Source of the DNA: Streptomyces sp. ISL-98
Lineage (GTDB): Bacteria; Actinomycetota; Actinomycetes; Streptomycetales; Streptomycetaceae
DNA length: 64,000 nucleotides
Direction: 5' to 3'
Assembly: GCF_018614055.1 (NCBI RefSeq)
Contig: NZ_JAGGPB010000004.1
Span: forward strand, 124,001 to 188,000
Shown piece after piece: positions 24,946 to 33,682 of the stretch. How positions within the stretch are numbered: the stretch's first letter is position 1; every line of letters starts with the position of its first letter. Under the pieces are notes generated by a model. It searched no databases. It was not told the origin of the DNA and saw only the letters and a program-made list of their open reading frames with translations. Made by a program: the position numbers and the translations under genes.

Positions 24946-26085
24946 TCAGCCTCCGGACGTGTCCAGCTCCGCATCCGCACTCACGCCAGAGCAGTCGTAG
25001 GGATCCTTCAGCCAGCCATCGGGCAGAACAACTCGCCCATTACCGGACGAACGGCCACGCGGCCCGTCCGCGCCGACCGGCCACCCCTGATCCAGATCGA
25101 GCTCGCTCAAGTGAGCGTCCATTTCGTCCAGAGATGAGGAGATTGCAAGCTTCTTGCGCATCTCCGACCCGACCGAGAAACCCTTGAGGTACCAGGCAAC
25201 GTGCTTACGGAAGTCAATGACCCCGCGTGCCTCGTCCCCGATCCACTCCCCGAGGAGCTCCGCATGGCGCCGCATGACACCGGCGACCTCGCGCAGCGTC
25301 GGAGCGGCGTACGCGTCCGTCCCCTCGAACCCCGCGACCAGGTCCCCGAACAGCCACGGGCGCCCCAGGCACCCGCGCCCCACGACCACGCCGTCGCAGC
25401 CGGTCTCGCGCATCATCCGCAGCGCGTCGTCGGCCGACCAGATGTCGCCGTTGCCGAGCACCGGGATCTCGGGCACGTGCTCCTTGAGCCGCGCGATGGC
25501 GTCCCAGTCGGCCGTACCGCCGTAATGCTGGGCGGCTGTACGCCCGTGCAGCGCGATCGCCGTGACGCCCTCGTCGACGGCTATCCGCCCGGCGTCGAGG
25601 TACGTGAGGTGATCGTCGTTGATGCCCTTGCGCATCTTCATGGTCACGGGCAGGGCGTCCGCGTTGGAGACGGCTTCGTTGAGGATGGCCCGCAGCAGCG
25701 GCCGCTTGTACGGAAGCGCCGAGCCGCCGCCCTTGCGGGTCACCTTGGGGACGGGGCAGCCGAAGTTCAGGTCGATGTGGTCGGCCAGGTCCTCGTCCAC
25801 GATCATGCGGACGGCCTTGCCGACGGTGACCGGGTCCACGCCGTACAGCTGGATCGAGCGCGGTGTCTCCGTCGCGTCGAAGTGGATCAACTGCATGGTC
25901 TTCTCGTTGCGCTCGACCAGCGCCCGCGTCGTGATCATCTCGCTCACGAACAGGCCCTTGCCGCCCGAAAACTCGCGGCACAGGGTGCGGAACGGGGCGT
26001 TGGTGATGCCGGCCATGGGCGCGAGCACCACCGGCGGCTGCACGGAGTGCGGGCCGATGGAGAGCATGGGGAGCGCGGTGGTCAT
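24946..26085 (-). CDS. dus: tRNA-dihydrouridine synthase
   Basis: A 379-residue FMN-dependent enzyme reducing uridines in tRNA. Motifs: VVLAPMAGITNAPFR, the catalytic cysteine in DLNFGCPVPKVTRKGGGSAL, VTMKMRKG, the HGRTAAQHYGG loop and GNGDIW...GVVVGRGCLGRPW. Length and sequence fit the DusB-like bacterial class. The C-terminal extension is Gly/Ser-rich and unconserved. ATG 26085 begins MTTALPMLSIG. Confidence 0.94.
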   Translation of the reverse strand: MTTALPMLSIGPHSVQPPVVLAPMAGITNAPFRTLCREFSGGKGLFVSEMITTRALVERNEKTMQLIHFDATETPRSIQLYGVDPVTVGKAVRMIVDEDLADHIDLNFGCPVPKVTRKGGGSALPYKRPLLRAILNEAVSNADALPVTMKMRKGINDDHLTYLDAGRIAVDEGVTAIALHGRTAAQHYGGTADWDAIARLKEHVPEIPVLGNGDIWSADDALRMMRETGCDGVVVGRGCLGRPWLFGDLVAGFEGTDAYAAPTLREVAGVMRRHAELLGEWIGDEARGVIDFRKHVAWYLKGFSVGSEMRKKLAISSSLDEMDAHLSELDLDQGWPVGADGPRGRSSGNGRVVLPDGWLKDPYDCSGVSADAELDTSGG

Positions 26086-26111
26086 GCGCCCATTGTCCCG
26101 TACACAGGGGT

Positions 26112-26146
26112 GTGGGCCCGGACCGCTTCGTGCGGTACGGGCCCAC
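26112..26146. terminator. Hairpin after the DUF6243-type gene
   Basis: GTGGGCCCG (26112-26120) pairs with CGGGCCCAC (26138-26146); an inner CCGC/GCGG pair closes over a TTCGT loop. It lies 17 bases beyond the stop of the minus-strand gene and has no T-run. Confidence 0.65.
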
Positions 26147-26162
26147 GGTCGTTCCTGGGAGG

Positions 26163-26387
26163 TCAGCTCTGGGCGTCCTGAGTGCCCTGGGCGCCCTCTG
26201 CCGTCGCCTCGCTGCCGTCCTCCTGGGGAGTGGCGCGCTCGCGCATCTTGCGCACCAGCTCCTCCTTCTGCTCAGCGGCAGTCTTGCGGTCGGCGTTGCG
26301 CGTGGGACCGTTGTCCGCGAGTTCGGCGCGGGACATCCTCTTGCGCTGCCCGCCTACGCCGAGAAGGTTGTTGCGGCTCTTTGCCAC
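26163..26387 (-). CDS. Small basic protein, DUF6243 family
   Basis: A 74-residue protein starting with a GTG (read as Met), MAKSRNNLLGVGGQRKRMSR, a conserved start seen in small Streptomyces proteins of this family. The first half is strongly basic, and the second half acidic and Ala/Gln-rich, probably disordered. The ribosome site GGGAGAA precedes the GTG. Function unknown. It has its own terminator on the dus side. Confidence 0.75.
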   Translation of the reverse strand: MAKSRNNLLGVGGQRKRMSRAELADNGPTRNADRKTAAEQKEELVRKMRERATPQEDGSEATAEGAQGTQDAQS

Positions 26388-26549
26388 GGGGTTCTCCCGA
26401 AGTGATGAGAAGTGATCTGCGGATTCGTCTGGTGGGGGGCGGACGTGGGATCCGCCGCGCTCTCACTCGTAGATCTGGAAGAACATGCAAGCGACATTAC
26501 CCGGCCGTGGGGACGCCGGGCACCAGAATTTCCGCCACGAGGCGCCGGC

Positions 26550-26762
26550 TCAGCTCCGCGATGCCGCCGGATCCACCGTCGCCTGGTGCGCCTCGGCCAG
26601 GTGCTCCTCCGCCTTGAGCCACGGCAGGAACTGCACCCCCTTGCGCCAGCCGCACGTCTCGCAGGCCAACAGGCGCTGCATGCCCGCCCGCTCGACCCGG
26701 ACGACATGCCCACGGCCGTGCTGGTCCCATCTGCTCACCTTGCTGGCCGCCATAGACGGCAT
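26550..26762 (-). CDS. Small protein with a Cys2-His2 zinc-finger-like pattern
   Basis: A 70-residue protein. CETCGW (Cys-x2-Cys) followed about 17 residues later by HLAEAH (His-x4-His) could bind one zinc ion. The Trp-rich middle (WRKGVQFLPWLKAEEH) looks like the treble of a finger domain. ATG 26762 has GGGGAGG 5-6 bases upstream, good evidence that it is translated. It lies just downstream of glyS on the same strand but behind the glyS terminator. Function not known; nucleic-acid or protein binding is an inference from the pattern. Confidence 0.65.
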   Translation of the reverse strand: MPSMAASKVSRWDQHGRGHVVRVERAGMQRLLACETCGWRKGVQFLPWLKAEEHLAEAHQATVDPAASRS

Positions 26763-26795
26763 TGCGCCTCCCCGGTACGAGTGAGCCCAGTGTGC

Positions 26796-26837
26796 ACGAA
26801 GCCCCCGGTCCCGCGAGCGGGAAACCGGGGGCTTCGT
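26796..26837 (-). terminator. Terminator of glyS
   Basis: Perfect 14-base arms ACGAAGCCCCCGGT / ACCGGGGGCTTCGT with an inner CCCGC/GCGGG pairing, 19 bases after the glyS stop. There is no T-run, as is common in Streptomyces. Confidence 0.82.
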
Positions 26838-26855
26838 ACGTCTCGTACGACAGGG

Positions 26856-28241
26856 TCAGCAGCCGAGCAGGCGGCCGCCCAGGTAGGACTGGATCTGGTC
26901 CAGCGAGACGCGCTCCTGCTTCATCGTGTCGCGCTCGCGCACCGTCACCGCGTTGTCGTCGAGGGTGTCGAAGTCGACGGTCACGCAGAACGGCGTACCG
27001 ATCTCGTCCTGACGGCGGTAGCGGCGGCCGATGGCGCCCGCGTCGTCGAACTCGATGTTCCAGTTCTTGCGCAGGTCGGTCGCCAGGCCCTTGGCCTTCG
27101 GCGACAGCTGCGGGTTGCGGGACAGCGGCAGCACCGCGACCTTGACCGGCGCCAGGCGCGGGTCGAGGCGCATCACGGTGCGCTTCTCCATGACGCCCTT
27201 GGCGTTCGGGGCCTCGTCCTCGATGTACGCGTCGAGCATGAAGGCGAGCATGGCGCGGTTCACGCCGGCCGCCGGCTCGATGACGTACGGAGTCCAGCGC
27301 TCGCCGGCCTCCTGGTCGAAGTACGTCAGGTCCTGGCCGGACGCCTTGGAGTGCGCCTTGAGGTCGAAGTCGGTGCGGTTGGCCACGCCTTCGAGCTCGG
27401 AGAACTCGCTGCCGCCGAAGTTGAAGCGGTACTCGATGTCCGCGGTGCGCTTCGAGTAGTGGGAGAGCTTGTCCTTCGGGTGGTCGTACCAGCGGATGTT
27501 CTCCTCACGGAGACCAAGCTCGCGGTACCAGTTCCAGCGCTGCTCCATCCAGTACTCGTGCCACTGCTCGTCCTCGCCCGGCTTGACGAAGAACTCCATC
27601 TCCATCTGCTCGAATTCGCGGGTACGGAAGATGAAGTTGCCCGGAGTGATCTCGTTCCGGAAGGACTTGCCGACCTGCGCGATGCCGAACGGCGGCTTCT
27701 TGCGCGAAGTCTGCTGCACCTGGGCGAAGTTGGTGAAAATACCCTGCGCGGTCTCGGGACGCAGGTAGGCCGTCGAGCCCTTGTCCTGCGTCGGGCCGAG
27801 GTGCGTCTGCAGCATGCCGGAGAACTGCTTGGGCTCGGTGAACTGGCCCTTGGTACCGCAGTTGGGGCAGTTGATGTCGGCAAGACCGTTCTCGGGCGTA
27901 CGGCCGTTGTGCTTGGCCTCGTACGCCTCGATCAGGTGGTCCGCACGGTGCCGCTTGTGGCAGGCGGTGCACTCGGTGAGCGGGTCGGAGAACGTCGCGA
28001 CGTGACCGGACGCCTCCCACACCTCGGGAGCCAGGATCACCGAGGAGTCGAGACCGACCACGTCATCGCGCGCGATGACCATGGAACGCCACCACTGGCG
28101 CTTGATGTTCTCCTTGAGTTCGACACCCAGCGGTCCGTAGTCCCAGGCGGCGCGAGAGCCACCGTAGATCTCACTGCACGGGTAGACGAAGCCACGGCGC
28201 TTGCTCAGGCTGACGATGGTGTCGATCTTGTCGGCGGCCAC
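26856..28241 (-). CDS. glyS: Glycyl-tRNA synthetase
   Basis: A 461-residue class II synthetase of the dimeric (archaeal/eukaryotic-like) type. Motifs: [15 protein letters not shown] at the start, a zinc-binding-like CTACHKRH and CPNCG, motif 2 region [29 protein letters not shown], and motif 3 ending in [13 protein letters not shown]; the C-terminal anticodon-binding domain has [11 protein letters not shown]. It charges tRNA-Gly. It uses a GTG start (28241) and is divergent from znuA. Confidence 0.96.
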   Translation of the reverse strand: MAADKIDTIVSLSKRRGFVYPCSEIYGGSRAAWDYGPLGVELKENIKRQWWRSMVIARDDVVGLDSSVILAPEVWEASGHVATFSDPLTECTACHKRHRADHLIEAYEAKHNGRTPENGLADINCPNCGTKGQFTEPKQFSGMLQTHLGPTQDKGSTAYLRPETAQGIFTNFAQVQQTSRKKPPFGIAQVGKSFRNEITPGNFIFRTREFEQMEMEFFVKPGEDEQWHEYWMEQRWNWYRELGLREENIRWYDHPKDKLSHYSKRTADIEYRFNFGGSEFSELEGVANRTDFDLKAHSKASGQDLTYFDQEAGERWTPYVIEPAAGVNRAMLAFMLDAYIEDEAPNAKGVMEKRTVMRLDPRLAPVKVAVLPLSRNPQLSPKAKGLATDLRKNWNIEFDDAGAIGRRYRRQDEIGTPFCVTVDFDTLDDNAVTVRERDTMKQERVSLDQIQSYLGGRLLGC

Positions 28242-28374
28242 GGTGCTCTCTTCATTACGACGACGACGAACGCGAATGATTCAGATTACCGGCGCTCGTA
28301 CCCCCCGGATCAAATCGGTATGGCGGGTGCGGGATCACAGCCCCCATAACACCTCAGATCACACCTCGCATTAT

Positions 28375-28389
28375 TGACAATCGTTTCCA
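28375..28389 (+). promoter_or_regulatory. Zur box upstream of znuA
   Basis: TGACAATCGTTTCCA agrees at 11 of 15 positions with the known Streptomyces Zur operator pattern TGAAAATGATTTTCA, including both TGA/TCA-like ends. A second partial match, TGAAAATGGGAGTCA, occupies 28397-28411 and covers the znuA ribosome site and first base of the start codon. The operon encodes Zur itself, so zinc-dependent autorepression is expected. Confidence 0.78.
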
Positions 28390-28410
28390 GTTTTGTTGAA
28401 AATGGGAGTC

Positions 28411-29394
28411 ATGAACGTACGACGACGCCTCATACCCACCGCCGCGACCGCCGGAGCCGTCGCGCTCGGCCTGATGGCTGTAAGTGCCTGCTCCTCCTCC
28501 GACGCCGCGCCGAAGAACAGCGGCGGCAAGCTCGACGTGGTGGCGTCGTTCTATCCGATGCAGTACCTGGCCGAGGAGATAGGCGGCGACCACGTCTCCG
28601 TATCGACCCTCACGAAGCCCGGTGTCGAGCCGCACGACCTGGAGCTCAGCCCGAAGGAGACCGCCGGGCTCGGTGAAGCCGACTTCATCCTCTACCTCAA
28701 GGGTCTCCAGCCCGCCGTCGACGAGGCCGTCGCGCAGTCCGGTGTGAAGCACACCGTCGACGCCGCCGCCCTCACCCACCTCGAAAAGCACGGCGAAGAA
28801 CACGGCGAGCACGGCGAAGAGCACGGCGCCGAAGAGCACTCCGAGGAAGAAGAGCACGGCCACGACGAAGCCGCCGGCGACCCCCACATCTGGCTGGACC
28901 CGGTGAAGTACGCCGAGGTCGCCAAGGGTGTCGGCAAGGCCCTGGAGAAGGCCGACCCCGACAACGCCGCGGCGTACAAGAAGAACACCGAGGACCTGGT
29001 CGGCAAGCTCGACGGCCTGCACGCGAAGTTCGACAAGGGCCTCAAGAACGCCGGCACCAAGACCTTCATCACGACCCACTCCGCCTTCGGCTACCTCGCC
29101 GAGCGCTACGGCCTGGAGCAGGAGGGCATCAGCGGCCTCGACCCCGACTCGGAGCCCAGCCCGGCCCGCATGAAGGAACTCCAGAAGGTCGCCAAGGACG
29201 ACAAGGTCACCACGGTGTTCTTCGAGACGCTCGTCAGCGACAAGACCGCCAAGACCCTCGCGGGCGACACCGGGCTCAAGACCGACGTCCTGGACCCGCT
29301 GGAGGGAATCACGGACAAGTCCAAGGGCGATGACTACATCGAGGTCATGGAGTCCAACCTCACCGCGCTGGAAAAGGCCCTCGGCGCGAAGTGA
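28411..29394 (+). CDS. znuA: Zinc ABC transporter, substrate-binding lipoprotein
   Basis: A 327-residue cluster A-I metal-binding lipoprotein. The signal peptide ends in a lipobox with Cys27 (VSAC). Metal ligands are expected at His75 (GVEPHDLELS), His159 (GDPHIWLDP), the His in TTHSAFGYL and an acidic residue near the C terminus. The acidic His-rich loop at about residues 123-151 is typical of ZnuA and separates zinc from manganese binders. ATG 28411 follows GGGAG. It is the first gene of znuA-znuC-znuB-zur and is preceded by a Zur box. Confidence 0.95.
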   Translation: MNVRRRLIPTAATAGAVALGLMAVSACSSSDAAPKNSGGKLDVVASFYPMQYLAEEIGGDHVSVSTLTKPGVEPHDLELSPKETAGLGEADFILYLKGLQPAVDEAVAQSGVKHTVDAAALTHLEKHGEEHGEHGEEHGAEEHSEEEEHGHDEAAGDPHIWLDPVKYAEVAKGVGKALEKADPDNAAAYKKNTEDLVGKLDGLHAKFDKGLKNAGTKTFITTHSAFGYLAERYGLEQEGISGLDPDSEPSPARMKELQKVAKDDKVTTVFFETLVSDKTAKTLAGDTGLKTDVLDPLEGITDKSKGDDYIEVMESNLTALEKALGAK

Positions 29395-29429
29395 ACCAGA
29401 TCACCCCAGCAGAAACGGAGGCGCGAGCC

Positions 29430-30224
29430 ATGAAGGCAGAGCCCGGCATATCCGGCCCGGCCACCACGGGCCCCGTGATAGCTCTGCGCGGCGCCACGGC
29501 CACGCTCGGCTCGCGCCCCGTCCTGCGCGGCATCGATCTCACCGTGCACCACGGTGAGGTCGTCGCCCTGCTCGGCGCCAACGGCTCCGGCAAGTCGACG
29601 GCCGTACGCGCCCTGATCGGCCAGGTGCCGGTCACCGGCGGCACCGTCGACCTCTTCGGTACGCCGCTGCGCCGCTTCCGCGACTGGTCGCGCGTCGGGT
29701 ACGTACCGCAGCGCACCACCGCCGCCGGCGGCGTGCCCGCGACCGTGCGCGAGGTCGTCGCGTCCGGCCGCCTCTCCCGTACGAAGCTGCGCTGGCCGTC
29801 GAAGGCCGACCGCGCCGCCGTCCAGCGCGCCATCGAGCTCGTCGGCCTCGGCGACCGGGCCAAGGACTCCGTGAACGCCCTCTCCGGCGGCCAGCACCAG
29901 CGCGTACTGATCGCGCGGGCGCTCGCCTCCGAGCCGGATCTGCTGATCATGGACGAGCCCATGGCGGGCGTGGACCTGGGCAGCCAGGAGATCCTCGCCT
30001 CGACGCTGCGCGAGCAGGTCACGGCCGGCACGACCGTGCTGCTCGTCCTGCACGAACTCGGCCCGCTGGAGCCGCTGATCGACCGCGCGGTGGTGCTGCG
30101 CGACGGCTGCGTCACCCACGACGGGCCGCCCCCGGAGTCCCTGGGCCAGCACGCCCTGCCCGGCCACGACCACGTACATCCGCATTCGCACTCCGAACCC
30201 GTCCGGACGGGACTGCTGACCTGA
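29430..30224 (+). CDS. znuC: Zinc ABC transporter, ATP-binding protein
   Basis: A 264-residue ATPase: Walker A LLGANGSGKST, signature LSGGQHQRV, Walker B DLLIMDEP, and the H-loop in LVLHELG. The C terminus is His-rich (GHDHVHPHSHS), as in other zinc transporters. I chose ATG 29430 with GGAGG eight to nine bases upstream; a GTG at 29391 overlapping the znuA stop is possible but adds an unconserved tail. znuB starts two bases after its stop. Confidence 0.94.
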   Translation: MKAEPGISGPATTGPVIALRGATATLGSRPVLRGIDLTVHHGEVVALLGANGSGKSTAVRALIGQVPVTGGTVDLFGTPLRRFRDWSRVGYVPQRTTAAGGVPATVREVVASGRLSRTKLRWPSKADRAAVQRAIELVGLGDRAKDSVNALSGGQHQRVLIARALASEPDLLIMDEPMAGVDLGSQEILASTLREQVTAGTTVLLVLHELGPLEPLIDRAVVLRDGCVTHDGPPPESLGQHALPGHDHVHPHSHSEPVRTGLLT

Positions 30225-30226
30225 TC

Positions 30227-31141
30227 ATGGAAATCCTCGAAACAGCCTTCATGCAGCGGGCGTTGCTCGCCGCCGTCCTTGTCGGCATCACCGCCCCCGC
30301 CGTCGGCATCTACCTGGTGCAGCGCCGCCAGGCTCTGATGGGTGACGGCATCGGCCATGTCGCGATGACCGGTGTCGGCCTCGGATTCCTGCTGAACAGC
30401 AACCCGGTGTGGATGGCCACGCTCGTCTCGATCGTCGGCGCCGTCGCCATGGAACTGATCCGCTGGTACGGGCGCATGCGCGGCGACATGGCGCTGGCCA
30501 TGCTCTTCTACGGCGGCATGGCGGGCGGTGTCCTGCTGATCAACCTCGCGCCGACCGGCTCCAACGCGAACCTCTCCTCGTACCTCTTCGGCTCGCTGGC
30601 GACCGTCTCGGACGAGGACGTCGTCGCGATCTCCCTCCTCGCCGCTTTTGTGATGCTGGTCACGGTCGGGCTGCGACGTCATCTGTTCGCGGTCAGCCAG
30701 GACGAGGAGTTCGCGCGGGTGACCGGGCTGCCGGTGCGCGCGCTGAATCTCCTGATCGCGGTCACCGCGGCCGTCACGGTCACCGTCGCGATGCGCGTCG
30801 TCGGCCTGCTGCTGGTGAGCGCGCTGATGGTGGTGCCGGTCGCGGCTGCGCAGCAGATCACCCGGTCCTTCAAGGTCACGTTCGTACTGGCCGTGGCCAT
30901 CGGCACGGCTGTGACGCTGGCGGGCACGGTGACCTCGTACGAGTACGACGTACCGCCCGGCGCGACCATCGTCCTGCTGGCCATCGGTGTCTTCATCGTG
31001 CTGACCGCGCTGGCCACCCCGCTGGCGAGACGCCGGGCGCGGGCTCTGAGCGCGGCCGAGGCCGGGGCGGCGAGCGGCTGTAGCGTGGAGGCGAGCGGTC
31101 TGCCGGACACCCGGCGCCCCGCTGACGACGTCAAGGTCTGA
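30227..31141 (+). CDS. znuB: Zinc ABC transporter, membrane permease
   Basis: A 304-residue membrane protein of the ABC-3 family with about eight helices; conserved stretches are GIYLVQRRQALMGDGIGHVAMTG (near the N terminus), LMVVPVAAAQQ and PPGATIVLLA. It forms the zinc channel with ZnuC, working with ZnuA. The C terminus after residue 265 is hydrophilic and poorly conserved. Confidence 0.94.
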   Translation: MEILETAFMQRALLAAVLVGITAPAVGIYLVQRRQALMGDGIGHVAMTGVGLGFLLNSNPVWMATLVSIVGAVAMELIRWYGRMRGDMALAMLFYGGMAGGVLLINLAPTGSNANLSSYLFGSLATVSDEDVVAISLLAAFVMLVTVGLRRHLFAVSQDEEFARVTGLPVRALNLLIAVTAAVTVTVAMRVVGLLLVSALMVVPVAAAQQITRSFKVTFVLAVAIGTAVTLAGTVTSYEYDVPPGATIVLLAIGVFIVLTALATPLARRRARALSAAEAGAASGCSVEASGLPDTRRPADDVKV

Positions 31142-31206
31142 CCGGCCCTCGGTAACGACCTGGCAGAATGGCCCGACATACGTACGGGCGACCAGAGGAG
31201 GCACCT

Positions 31207-31626
31207 GTGACGACTGCGGGAACCCCAGCCCCGGTGCGTGGCCGGTCCACCCGGCAGCGGGCCGCAGTAGCGGCCGCGCTCGACGAGGTGGACGAGTTCC
31301 GCAGTGCGCAGGAGCTTCACGACATGCTCAAGCACCGCGGCGACTCGGTCGGGCTGACGACGGTCTACCGCACCTTGCAATCTCTCGCGGACGCGGGCGA
31401 AGTCGACGTACTGCGCACCAGTGAGGGTGAGTCGGTGTACCGCCGCTGCTCGTCCGGCGAGCACCATCACCACCTGGTGTGCCGGGTGTGCGGCAAGGCG
31501 GTCGAGGTCGAGGGCCCGGCCGTCGAGAAGTGGGCCGACGCGATCGCGGAGCAGCACGGTTACGTGAACGTGGCGCACACCGTGGAGATCTTCGGCACGT
31601 GCGCGGAGTGCGCGGCGAACGTCTGA
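31207..31626 (+). CDS. zur: Zinc uptake regulator (Fur family)
   Basis: A 139-residue Fur-family repressor: winged helix with GLTTVYRTLQSLADAGEVD, regulatory zinc ligands in GEHHHHLVCRVC and a C-terminal CAEC pair (structural zinc site, Cys-x2-Cys twice). With zinc bound it should repress the znu operon through the box at 28375 and, by family knowledge, zinc-free ribosomal protein genes elsewhere. The GTG at 31207 follows GAGGAGG. It is the last gene of its operon before a strong hairpin. Confidence 0.94.
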   Translation: MTTAGTPAPVRGRSTRQRAAVAAALDEVDEFRSAQELHDMLKHRGDSVGLTTVYRTLQSLADAGEVDVLRTSEGESVYRRCSSGEHHHHLVCRVCGKAVEVEGPAVEKWADAIAEQHGYVNVAHTVEIFGTCAECAANV

Positions 31627-31640
31627 CGACGCGGTACGCG

Positions 31641-31675
31641 AGTGGGCCCGCACCGGACATCGGTGCGGGCCCACT
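31641..31675. terminator. Terminator of the znu-zur operon
   Basis: Perfect 15-base arms AGTGGGCCCGCACCG / CGGTGCGGGCCCACT with a 5-base loop, 15 bases after the zur stop. It can also serve the convergent small gene. Confidence 0.9.
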
Positions 31676-31698
31676 GGCGTCCGGTCGCGGCGTCCCGA

Positions 31699-31851
31699 TC
31701 AGAGCCGCCACACGTTCCGGTCGAGGATCGCCCGCGGCCGGTCTGTGCCGCCCGGCTCGCTCACGCCGCGCTTGGGCAGGACAAGGATGCCGACGGCGGT
31801 GGGCCGGTAGACCAGCTCCACCGCCTGCCCACCTATCTGTGCCTCTGCCAT
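31699..31851 (-). CDS. Possible 50-residue protein of unknown function
   Basis: An open frame MAEAQIGGQAVELVYRPTAV ... NVWRL. ATG 31851 has an excellent ribosome site (GGGGGAGGGG). The sequence is short, mildly hydrophobic in the middle and contains no recognised motif. It lies between the zur terminator and uppS, starting downstream of the uppS stop on the same strand. Codon use is compatible with coding, but with 50 residues this is weak evidence. Confidence 0.5.
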   Translation of the reverse strand: MAEAQIGGQAVELVYRPTAVGILVLPKRGVSEPGGTDRPRAILDRNVWRL

Positions 31852-31900
31852 GGCCCCTCCCCCTGTACCGGTGGAATAGGCCATGAACGTAGGGCTCGGC

Positions 31901-32740
31901 TCAGGCGCCCGGCTCCGTGCCGCGCATCGCTTCCAGTTCCTCGTTCGGGATCGCCCCGCCGAAGCGGCGGTCGCGCTGGGCGAACTCCAGGCAAGCCCCC
32001 CACAGGTCGCGGCGGTCGAAGTCGGGCCACAGGACGTCCTGGAAGACCATCTCGGCGTAAGCGCTCTGCCAGATCAGGTAGTTGGACGTGCGCTGCTCGC
32101 CACTGGGACGTACGAAGAGGTCGACGTCCGGCATGTCCGGGTAGTACATGTACTTCGCGAAGGTCTTCTCATTGACCTTGGCCGGGTCGAGCTTGCCCGC
32201 CGCGACGTCCCGCGCGATCGCCTGCGCGGCGTCCGCGATCTCGGCGCGGCCGCCGTAGTTGACGCAGAAGTACAGCGTCATCGCGTCGTTGTTCTTGGTC
32301 TGCTCCTGGGCGACCTGGAGCTCCTGGACGACGGACTTCCACATCTTCGGCATCCGGCCGGTCCAGCGGATACGGATACCCAGCTCGTCCATCTCGTCGC
32401 GCCTGCGGCGGATGACGTCCCGGTTGAAGTTCATCAGGAAGCGCACCTCCTCGGGCGAGCGCTTCCAGTTCTCGGTGGAAAAGGCGTACAGGGAGAGGTT
32501 CTTGACGCCCATCTCGATGCAGCCCTTGAGCACGTCCAGGACGACGCCCTCGCCGACCTTGTGGCCCTCGGTGCGCGGCAGGCCGCGCTCCTTCGCCCAG
32601 CGGCCGTTGCCGTCCATGACGATCGCCACGTGCTCCGGCACCAGCTCACCGGGGATCTTCGGCGGGCGCGCACCGGACGGGTGCGGCTCCGGCGTCTTGT
32701 ATTCGCGCCGGTTACGGCCCAGAATCCCGCGTCGTGCCAT
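31901..32740 (-). CDS. uppS: Isoprenyl (undecaprenyl) diphosphate synthase
   Basis: A 279-residue cis-prenyltransferase. [26 protein letters not shown] holds the catalytic Asp and the diphosphate-binding loop; [15 protein letters not shown] and [20 protein letters not shown] are family motifs. It makes the polyprenyl carrier for cell-wall synthesis, at the membrane surface. Streptomyces have a second paralogue elsewhere, so the exact chain length is uncertain. It follows recO by 20 bases on the same strand. Confidence 0.93.
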   Translation of the reverse strand: MARRGILGRNRREYKTPEPHPSGARPPKIPGELVPEHVAIVMDGNGRWAKERGLPRTEGHKVGEGVVLDVLKGCIEMGVKNLSLYAFSTENWKRSPEEVRFLMNFNRDVIRRRRDEMDELGIRIRWTGRMPKMWKSVVQELQVAQEQTKNNDAMTLYFCVNYGGRAEIADAAQAIARDVAAGKLDPAKVNEKTFAKYMYYPDMPDVDLFVRPSGEQRTSNYLIWQSAYAEMVFQDVLWPDFDRRDLWGACLEFAQRDRRFGGAIPNEELEAMRGTEPGA

Positions 32741-32760
32741 GAGCTTTCGTCTCCCTCAAT

Positions 32761-33507
32761 TCACTTCTCTACGTACCGCAGCGAGCGCAGTCCGCGCTCC
32801 AAGTGCCAGTGCAGATACGCCGACACCAGCCCGCTGCCCTCCCTGACGTGCCTCGGCTCGCAGCGGTCCGCCGTCTCCCAGTCCCCCGTGAGCAGCGCGC
32901 TGAGCAGACCGACGGCCTCCGCCGAGGGTACGACGCTTCCGGGAACGCGGCAGTCGCCGCATATGACCCCGCCCGCCGCGACCGAAAAGAACCGGTTCGG
33001 TCCGTGCAGGCCGCACCTCGCGCAGTCCGTGAAGCTGGGCGCGTAGCCGTTGACGGCCAGCGAGCGCAGCAGGAAGGCGTCGAGGATGAGGTTCGGTGCG
33101 TGCTCGCCGCGGGCGAGGGTGCGCAGGGCGCCGACGAGCAGCAGATACTGCTGTACAGCGGGCTCGCCCTCGTGGTCGGTGAACCGCTCGGCGGTCTCCA
33201 GCATGGCCGTGCCCGCCGTGTAGCGGGCGTAGTCCGTGACGATGCCGCCGCCGTACGGAGCGATCGTCTCGCTCTGTGTGCACAGCGGCAGGCCGCGGCC
33301 GACGAGCTCGCTGCCGCGCGAGAAGAACTGCACGTCGACGTGCGAGAAGGGCTCCAGCCGCGCCCCGAACTTCGACTTGGTCCGCCGGACCCCGCGCGCG
33401 ACGGCGCGTACGCGGCCGTGACCGCGAGTGAGCAGCGTGATGATGCGGTCCGCTTCACCCAGCTTCTGGGTGCGCAGGACGATGCCGTCATCACGGAACA
33501 GGCTCAT
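32761..33507 (-). CDS. recO: DNA repair protein RecO
   Basis: A 248-residue protein: N-terminal OB fold (MSLFRDDGIVLRTQKLGEADRI ... GRVRAVARGVRRTKSKFG) and a C-terminal helical region with a four-cysteine zinc site (CARCGLHG and CGDC). It loads RecA with RecR in recombinational repair. The next gene, uppS, is 20 bases downstream, a conserved actinobacterial pair. Confidence 0.94.
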   Translation of the reverse strand: MSLFRDDGIVLRTQKLGEADRIITLLTRGHGRVRAVARGVRRTKSKFGARLEPFSHVDVQFFSRGSELVGRGLPLCTQSETIAPYGGGIVTDYARYTAGTAMLETAERFTDHEGEPAVQQYLLLVGALRTLARGEHAPNLILDAFLLRSLAVNGYAPSFTDCARCGLHGPNRFFSVAAGGVICGDCRVPGSVVPSAEAVGLLSALLTGDWETADRCEPRHVREGSGLVSAYLHWHLERGLRSLRYVEK

Positions 33508-33682
33508 ACGTTCATTCTCCCGTACGCCGCCTGCGGGCCCGGCCGGGCAGTGTTTTTAGGGCCTCTTTGGGACGCCATAAGTCTCGCTTATGTGGTCATA
33601 GGTGGGGGCCAGGTACCTGAGCAGGCATTTCGTTTGACAGGGTGGCAGGCGAACAGCTGTCTCCGCTCGAAGGGAAACCCCC

